From Syntrophaceae bacterium UBA6109 (GTDB taxonomy: Bacteria > Desulfobacterota > Syntrophia > Syntrophales > UBA6109): DNA of 38,417 nt. The notes beneath the pieces were generated by a model that was given only the letters and a program-made list of their open reading frames with translations, ran no database searches and had not been told where the DNA came from. Location: positions 17,409 through 55,825 of the forward strand of contig DIWJ01000092.1 of assembly GCA_002428445.1 (NCBI GenBank). The letters are read 5' to 3'. The first letter of the stretch is position 1, and each line of letters starts with the position of its first letter. Positions 33,650 through 38,417 of this stretch are shown piece after piece. The position numbers and the translations under genes were made by a program.

Positions 33650-34707
33650 GGGTTTGAGAACCACCTTTCCATAAAGTTCCGTTTGTTCCGGCAGCGATCC
33701 TCGTTCCAGCAGCTCCGGAAGATCGTCTCCTGTCCGTCCTCCGCCCGGAGACGGACCTCGTAGGGCCTGAGCTCCAGACCCGCGTGGAGGTAATTGACGA
33801 AGCTTTCCGCGAAATCCTCCCAGAGATTCTGCGCGGAGTGGATCGTCGGAAAATCGGTCCTGGTGAAGAGTTTTCCGTAGACCTCGGCCGCCCGCCTTCT
33901 TTCCAGAGCCGATTTCTCGAACTGGTAAGGCCGGAGGTGCCTTCGCTCCGGGAATGCGTCCTCAAAACGGCTGACGACCTTTTCACCATCCCCTTTCCAG
34001 GAGATGGTCGTGAAGGGGTACGATTCGGAGGCGGAGACCTTTCCGTACCACGATGGATGGACGCCGCTGGCCATCCCCATGGCATGGCCCAACTCGTGAA
34101 GGACGATGTACCGGATGGCATTGACAACGCTGTCCCGGCCGTCCGGTTCGATCGTTACGGAGATTCCGATCCGCGCGGCGCCGGGCCGGAAGAAGCTGTC
34201 CTCCTTCCAGGAGGCCCATTCGTTGGCCTTTCTTCCGAGCAGTACTTGCCGGTCCAGGACGATGACGGCGTAGCGCTCTTCGCCTTTTCCATCCAGAACG
34301 GCTTCGGCGTAGCCCGTTCCACCCAGGCCGTCGACGAGGAAGATGCCGATGATGCGGTCTTCAGCCAGAGCGCGCACCTTTTCGGGAAGCCGCGCTGCGA
34401 TCCCCGACAGGACCTCGCGGAATTCCGCCGTCGGTTCCGCGGCGGCGGGACGTTCGGCGAACCCCTCCGCCTCGTTCTCGATGCCGATCTTCTCGATGAG
34501 CTCCGCCGGCGCCTTTGCGATCCGGTCCTTCAGGGGCGTCTGCTTCCAGTCCTTCCCCCAGTAGGCGACAGCCCTTGTCGGGTGCCTCTCGGCGCGCTCC
34601 AGGAGCGCGGCCTTCGACATTCCGCAGGCCGCAACGACGAGGCAACAAAAGACAATCAGCCAGGCTGATCGGATCCGGAGAGGTTGAAGAGACTTCCGCA
34701 GAAACAT
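33634..34707 (-). CDS. Lipoprotein with HExxH zinc-metallopeptidase motif
   Basis: 357 residues. Lipoprotein signal LIVFCCLVVAAC with acylated Cys28. Metallopeptidase motif HELGHAMGM (His204, Glu205, His208) with a possible distal ligand in the following GVHPSWYGK or in the conserved-looking ENLWEDFAESFVNYLH-like region (QNLWEDFAESFVNY). No closer family recognised. ATG 34707 is chosen because it places the lipobox normally; gaggg is close upstream (3 bases), so the start is uncertain. Overlaps msrA by 16 bp, implying coupled expression of an envelope protease and an envelope repair enzyme. Confidence 0.8.
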   Translation of the reverse strand: MFLRKSLQPLRIRSAWLIVFCCLVVAACGMSKAALLERAERHPTRAVAYWGKDWKQTPLKDRIAKAPAELIEKIGIENEAEGFAERPAAAEPTAEFREVLSGIAARLPEKVRALAEDRIIGIFLVDGLGGTGYAEAVLDGKGEERYAVIVLDRQVLLGRKANEWASWKEDSFFRPGAARIGISVTIEPDGRDSVVNAIRYIVLHELGHAMGMASGVHPSWYGKVSASESYPFTTISWKGDGEKVVSRFEDAFPERRHLRPYQFEKSALERRRAAEVYGKLFTRTDFPTIHSAQNLWEDFAESFVNYLHAGLELRPYEVRLRAEDGQETIFRSCWNEDRCRNKRNFMERWFSNPCRNP

Positions 34708-34821
34708 GGTCCCTCGGGAGTTTGGCGCGCCGAAGATTTTCTCAAGATGTCCCGGCACGAAAAATCTTCGAAGCGCCTGCGGGCAGAAATTCGCGGCTTC
34801 ATTCACGGCCGCGGGAAATGT

Positions 34822-35550
34822 TTACTTCGCCTGCCGCTCCAGCAACAGGGCTGTCAGGCGTTCGCCGACGGCTTCAAGGTGTTTCTTGAGGGCGAGCTGT
34901 GCCCTCTTGACATCGCGCGCCTCGATCGCCGCAACAATGGCGTCGTGCTGTTCGTACACCCTGTTGTAGCCGCCGAAGGTCGCGGCCTTGCGTTCCATCC
35001 AGGTCTTGACAGGCTGGCGGAGTTCTTCCAGAAACCTTGTCAAGACGCTGTTGTGACTGGCTTTGGCGATGGCCAGATGAAAGGCCAGGTCGGCGGAAAT
35101 GGCCTTGCGTCCCGTCACGGGGATTTTCTTTGCCGTGAGCAGGGAGTTGTGGCAGCGGCGTATCTCTTCGATCTCCGCTTCCGTGGCGCGCTCCGCCGCC
35201 ATGCCGACGAGGGTCTGCTCGATGGCGATCCGCGCCTCGATGAATTCATGCAGCTTTTCTCGCCACCCCATGAACATGCCCCAGCGCAGCGGCTTGGAAA
35301 GGGATTCGCCGGCGGAGGGATTGACGTGCGTTCCGTGACCGGACCTCACGTTGAGCAAGCCGATCAGGGACAGCGCGCCGATCGCCTCGCGCAGGGAACT
35401 GCGGCCGACGCCGAACTGCTCCATGAGGACGGGCTCAGGCGGCAATTTGTCGCCCGGCTTGAACTTTCCGTCGGAGATCATGGCGATCAGCTGGTCGATG
35501 ATCTGATCGGTGATCCGCTTCCTTTCTATACGCATGGCACTGGGCTTCAT
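34822..35550 (-). CDS. GntR-family (FadR/FCD subfamily) transcriptional regulator
   Basis: 242 residues. N-terminal winged HTH (residues ~12-75): ITDQIIDQLIAMISDGKFKPGDKLPPEPVLMEQFGVGRSSLREAIGAL, then the wing GLLNVRSGHGTHV. C-terminal FCD domain (~95-225) with FIEARIAIEQTLVGMAAERAT, DLAFHLAIAKASHN and YEQHDAIVAAIEARD, giving the Asp/His metal or acid ligands of FCD. aaagga precedes ATG 35550. Divergent from the tartronate-semialdehyde operon 238 bp away, which it most likely represses; a palindrome in its own promoter suggests autoregulation. Confidence 0.93.
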   Translation of the reverse strand: MKPSAMRIERKRITDQIIDQLIAMISDGKFKPGDKLPPEPVLMEQFGVGRSSLREAIGALSLIGLLNVRSGHGTHVNPSAGESLSKPLRWGMFMGWREKLHEFIEARIAIEQTLVGMAAERATEAEIEEIRRCHNSLLTAKKIPVTGRKAISADLAFHLAIAKASHNSVLTRFLEELRQPVKTWMERKAATFGGYNRVYEQHDAIVAAIEARDVKRAQLALKKHLEAVGERLTALLLERQAK

Positions 35551-35604
35551 CAGCGTTCCTTTCCGTTGTAATCGACTGCACCCTCTTGGCGTCGAAGCGG
35601 CAGC

Positions 35605-35631
35605 GGGAAAACATTAATGCATTGTTTTCCC
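35605..35631. promoter_or_regulatory. 27-bp imperfect palindrome, candidate GntR operator, with minus-strand promoter
   Basis: gggaaaaca (35605-35613) and tgttttccc (35623-35631) are perfect 9-base inverted arms around a 9-base AT-rich centre. A minus-strand TTGACA at 35640-35635 with 17-base spacer and TTAATG at 35617-35612 overlaps it, so binding would block transcription of the regulator gene. Confidence 0.5.
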
Positions 35632-35694
35632 GAATGTCAAGAAACATCACGCCCGATGCATCTAATCATCAGACGATCATATCATCATTTTTTC

Positions 35695-35723
35695 TTGACA
35701 GGCCCGCGCCCTTTCGGATAGTA
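35695..35723 (+). promoter_or_regulatory. Possible promoter of the hydroxypyruvate-isomerase operon
   Basis: TTGACA at 35695-35700, 17-base spacer, then atagta (35718-35723), a poor -10. Upstream, 35661-35690 has several atcat repeats that could be further regulator half-sites. Lies 66 bases before the first start codon. Confidence 0.35.
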
Positions 35724-35788
35724 AGGATTCGCGCGATCCTGCGACGATCCTTTCGACATCGTTCGAGGGGAGCAAGGAGACAAATTCC

Positions 35789-36568
35789 ATGGTGCGATTC
35801 GCTGCCAACCTTACCATGCTTTTCAACGAAGTGAATTTTCTGGAGCGGTTCGAGCGGGCGGCAAAAGCCGGTTTCCGGGCCGTCGAGTACCTGTTTCCCT
35901 ATGCCTGGAAAAAGGAAGAACTGGCGGGGCGTTTGAAGACTTTCGGCCTGCGGCAGGCACTCCATAACCTTCCCGCCGGGAACTGGGAGGGCGGCGAGAG
36001 GGGGATTGCCTGCCTGCCGGGCCGGGAGCCGGAGTTCCGCGACGGCGTCGCTCAGGCGATCGAATATGCAAAGGCGCTGAATTGTCCGCAGGTCAACTGT
36101 CTGGCCGGAAAGACCCCCGACGGGGTTCCGCCGGAGCGGATCCGCCGGACGCTGGTGGAAAACCTCCGCTTCGCCGCCGCCGCCCTCGAATCCCAGGGAA
36201 TCCGTCTCCTGATCGAGCCCTTGAACGATCAGGACATGCCGGGGTTCTATCTGACGCGAACCCGGGATGCCCTCCGCCTCATGGAGGAGGTCGGTCACCC
36301 GAATCTGTGGCTGCAGTACGACGTGTACCACATGCAGATCATGGAGGGGAACCTGATGCGGACGATCGAGGGAAGCCTGACCCGGATCGCGCACATCCAG
36401 ATCGCCGACAATCCGGGCCGGCACGAGCCGGGGACGGGAGAGATCCACTATCCGAATCTTTTCCGGTTTCTGGAGGAAAAGGGCTACGAGGGCTGGATCG
36501 GCTGCGAGTACAAGCCCCTCGGCAAAACGGAAGAGGGTCTCGGCTGGATCAAGCCCTATCTTGGATAG
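35789..36568 (+). CDS. Hydroxypyruvate isomerase / 2-oxo-tetronate isomerase family protein
   Basis: 259-residue xylose-isomerase-like TIM barrel. FAANLTMLFNEVNFLERFERAAKAGF and AVEYLFPYAW open the Hyi family; GNWEGGERGIACLPGR, LLIEPLNDQDMPGFYL with metal Glu, QYDVYHMQIMEGN with metal Asp/His, HIQIADNPGRHEPGTGEI and GCEYKPL complete it. Interconverts hydroxypyruvate and tartronate semialdehyde (Hyi) or 2-oxo-tetronates (OtnI). aaggaga precedes ATG 35789. The neighbouring tartronate-semialdehyde reductase supports Hyi. First gene of the operon divergent from gntR. Confidence 0.9.
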   Translation: MVRFAANLTMLFNEVNFLERFERAAKAGFRAVEYLFPYAWKKEELAGRLKTFGLRQALHNLPAGNWEGGERGIACLPGREPEFRDGVAQAIEYAKALNCPQVNCLAGKTPDGVPPERIRRTLVENLRFAAAALESQGIRLLIEPLNDQDMPGFYLTRTRDALRLMEEVGHPNLWLQYDVYHMQIMEGNLMRTIEGSLTRIAHIQIADNPGRHEPGTGEIHYPNLFRFLEEKGYEGWIGCEYKPLGKTEEGLGWIKPYLG

Positions 36569-36705
36569 GAATGCAGGCGCCCGCAGAAGGCGCGGCATCT
36601 TCAGCTTTTCAGAGCGTTCAAGGCATTGCGGCGGATGACGATTGCCGCGTCCGGATGAAGGCCGCTGGAACGCCTCATCACAATGTTTTCAAGGAGGAGA
36701 ATATT

Positions 36706-37596
36706 ATGGCAGAACTCGGATTTGTCGGTTTGGGAATCATGGGGAAACCCATGGTGGGACATCTGCTGAAAGCGGGCCATACCGTTTACGTCTACGACAT
36801 CGTGAAGGAATCGCTGTCCGAGATGAAGAAGCAGGGGGCCATCGTCTGCGGAACGTCAAAAGAAGTGGCCCAGAAAACGGCGATCATCTTCATCATGGTG
36901 CAGGACACCCCCAATGTGGAAGCGGCCCTTTTTGACAAGGACGGCATCGCGGAGGGACTCCGCAAAGGATCGATTGTCGTGGACATGAGTTCGATTTCAC
37001 CGATCGCCACGAAGGAGTTCGCCAAGCGGCTGGAGTCGATGGGCGTCCAAATGCTGGATGCGCCGGTGTCGGGAGGAGAGGTGGGGGCGAAGAACGCGAC
37101 GCTCTCGATCATGGTGGGAGGGGCGGATGACGTCTTCGGGAAGATCAAACCCTACTTCGAACTGATGGGGAAGAACATCACGCTCGTCGGCGGCAACGGC
37201 GACGGCCAGACCTGCAAGGTGGCCAATCAGATCGTGGTGGCCCTCACGATCGAGGCGGTGAGCGAGGCGCTGGTATTCGCCTCGAAGGCCGGGGCCGATC
37301 CGGCCAAGGTGCGCGCGGCGCTCCTGGGGGGATTCGCCCACAGCCGGATCCTGGAACTGCACGGGGAGCGGATGATCAAGCGGACCTTCCAGCCGGGATT
37401 CCGGATCCGCCTGCACCAGAAGGACCTCAACCTGGCGCTGGAGTCGGCGCGGAAGCTGGGGATCTGCCTGCCGAACACGGCGACGGCACAGGAACTCTTC
37501 AACGCGGTGGCGGCGTCCGGCGGGATCGATCTCGATCATTCCGCCATGGTCACGGCCCTGGAAAAACTGGCCAACCATCCCGTGGCGAAGGAATGA
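36706..37596 (+). CDS. 2-hydroxy-3-oxopropionate (tartronate semialdehyde) reductase, GarR/GlxR family
   Basis: 296-residue beta-hydroxyacid dehydrogenase. NAD(P)-binding GFVGLGIMGKPM, substrate loop DAPVSGGEVGAKNATLSIMVGG, catalytic Lys in CKVANQIVV, and the C-terminal helical domain with FRIRLHQKDLNLALE. Reduces tartronate semialdehyde to D-glycerate. aaggagg precedes ATG 36706 with 7-9 base spacing. Lies 137 bp after the isomerase, with no feature seen in the gap. Related 3-hydroxyisobutyrate dehydrogenases are the main alternative. Confidence 0.92.
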   Translation: MAELGFVGLGIMGKPMVGHLLKAGHTVYVYDIVKESLSEMKKQGAIVCGTSKEVAQKTAIIFIMVQDTPNVEAALFDKDGIAEGLRKGSIVVDMSSISPIATKEFAKRLESMGVQMLDAPVSGGEVGAKNATLSIMVGGADDVFGKIKPYFELMGKNITLVGGNGDGQTCKVANQIVVALTIEAVSEALVFASKAGADPAKVRAALLGGFAHSRILELHGERMIKRTFQPGFRIRLHQKDLNLALESARKLGICLPNTATAQELFNAVAASGGIDLDHSAMVTALEKLANHPVAKE

Positions 37597-37634
37597 AAAC
37601 CGGGCGGAACGTCCGGACATAAGGAGAACGGGCG

Positions 37635-38411
37635 ATGAATCTCAAAGCACGGCTTCGAAAGGGCGAGTCGGTCCTGGGAACGATGGTGATCGTCTTCGAC
37701 AACCCGGAGATGGCCAAGATCCTCAAGGTCAGCGGCTTCGATTTCTTCCTCGTCGATGCGGAGCACGGCAATTTCGATTACGGCGCCGTGGCGGGTATGT
37801 TTGCCCTGGCGCGGGAAGCCGGCATCCCTCCGATGATCCGGATTCCCGAGGTCCGGCGGGAGGTCGTCCTCAAGTACATGGAAATGGGCGCCCGGGGGAT
37901 CCTCCTTCCCAACGCCGAAACCGTGGAGCAGGCCGAGGCGCTGGTCGAATACGCCAAGTACTACCCGCTCGGCAACCGCGGCGTCTCCCTCTTCCGGCCC
38001 CATACGGGCTTCGAGAAGATCGACAACGCCGTTTCGTACATGAAGGACAGGAACGATGAGAACCTCCTCATCCTCCAGATCGAATCCCCCAAGGCCGTTG
38101 AAAACGTGGAGAAAATGCTCGACGTCGAGGGGATCGACGCCGTCTTCGTCGGTCCGAACGACCTCTCCCAGAGCATGGGGATCATGGGGCAGACGTCGCA
38201 CCCGGATTTTCTGGCCGCCATTGACCGGGTCATCGGCGCTGCCAGGAAGCGGAACAAGTTCTCCGGCATCCACATGATGTCGACGGAGGCCCTTCTGCCC
38301 TGGATGGAAAAGGGCATGACGTTGAACCTCTGGTCCAACGACGTCCTCCTGATGATGAATGCCGCCAAGGAGGGGCTGAAGAAGCTGAAAAAATCACGGC
38401 TGTCCAATTAA
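37635..38411 (+). CDS. HpcH/HpaI-family class II aldolase (2-keto-3-deoxyglucarate aldolase-like)
   Basis: 258 residues. LVDAEHGNFD with the catalytic His, IRIPEVRREVVLKYMEMGARGILLPN, metal ligand Glu in LILQIESPKAVEN and Asp in FVGPNDLSQSMG. The family cleaves 2-keto-3-deoxyaldarates or 4-hydroxy-2-ketoacids to pyruvate plus an aldehyde; GarL releases tartronate semialdehyde, which the two upstream enzymes would use. aaggag precedes ATG 37635, 38 bp after the reductase. Stop TAA is 6 bases before the window edge, so downstream partners (a glycerate kinase, aldarate dehydratase or transporter) cannot be seen. Confidence 0.9.
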   Translation: MNLKARLRKGESVLGTMVIVFDNPEMAKILKVSGFDFFLVDAEHGNFDYGAVAGMFALAREAGIPPMIRIPEVRREVVLKYMEMGARGILLPNAETVEQAEALVEYAKYYPLGNRGVSLFRPHTGFEKIDNAVSYMKDRNDENLLILQIESPKAVENVEKMLDVEGIDAVFVGPNDLSQSMGIMGQTSHPDFLAAIDRVIGAARKRNKFSGIHMMSTEALLPWMEKGMTLNLWSNDVLLMMNAAKEGLKKLKKSRLSN

Positions 38412-38417
38412 CATTTG

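Noticed and set aside
33398..33664. An 88-residue signal-peptide-only protein and a separate 128-residue truncated MsrA starting at 33199
   Set aside because: Both are the same frame separated only by the TGA plus MsrA sequence with no other stop; one Sec-containing protein explains both.

Overview
The window is a 38.4-kb GC-rich chromosomal piece from what looks like an anaerobic, probably syntrophic or sulfate-reducing member of the Desulfobacterota (Syntrophales-like). This is inferred from the mix of methylmalonyl-CoA enzymes, a tungsten-type aldehyde:ferredoxin oxidoreductase, type III CoA-transferase, two TRAP transporters and an apparent selenoprotein. No rRNA, tRNA, CRISPR array, IS transposase or phage module was seen.

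Layout. (1) 1-2857: 3' part of the methylmalonyl-CoA mutase large subunit, its separate B12 subunit, a repeat-rich spacer, methylmalonyl-CoA epimerase and a second VOC protein. (2) 2858-3475: gene remnants. (3) 3476-22309: an 18.8-kb unidirectional catabolic cluster behind a near-consensus promoter and a palindrome: IclR regulator, HMG-CoA-lyase-like enzyme, type III CoA-transferase, LeuC/LeuD-like hydro-lyase, Fe-alcohol dehydrogenase, AOR, TRAP transporter 1 (P, Q, M), MmgE/PrpD, PrpF, TRAP transporter 2 (P, fused QM) and a fumarase/adenylosuccinate-lyase-superfamily enzyme. Pieces of what looks like the same family of molybdate-type solute-binding protein lie on both sides (N-terminal piece at 3256, C-terminal piece at 22335), so the cluster may have landed in or replaced part of such a gene. 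(4) 22704-32438: housekeeping and accessory genes in mixed orientation: HAD protein, enol-lactonase-like hydrolase, FAH-family protein, DUF3795 protein, thiM-thiE, lipoprotein D-aminoacylase-like amidohydrolase, SDR, exported hemerythrin, MOT1-type transporter, lytic transglycosylase. (5) 32813-34707 (minus): a HExxH lipoprotein followed by an exported MsrA whose catalytic Cys codon is an in-frame TGA with a bacterial-SECIS-like hairpin just downstream: a strong selenoprotein candidate. (6) 34822-38411: FadR-type GntR regulator divergent from a hydroxypyruvate-isomerase/tartronate-semialdehyde-reductase/HpcH-aldolase operon.

How the genes work together. The big cluster can be read as import of branched C5-C6 di/tricarboxylates, rearrangement by PrpF (allylic isomerase), PrpD and LeuCD (hydro-lyases or decarboxylase), CoA activation and retro-aldol cleavage by the HMG-CoA-lyase homologue to pyruvate plus acetyl- or propionyl-CoA. 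Propionyl-CoA would enter the adjacent methylmalonyl-CoA route. The exact substrate cannot be read from sequence. The right-hand operon fits the lower part of aldarate or glyoxylate catabolism through tartronate semialdehyde.
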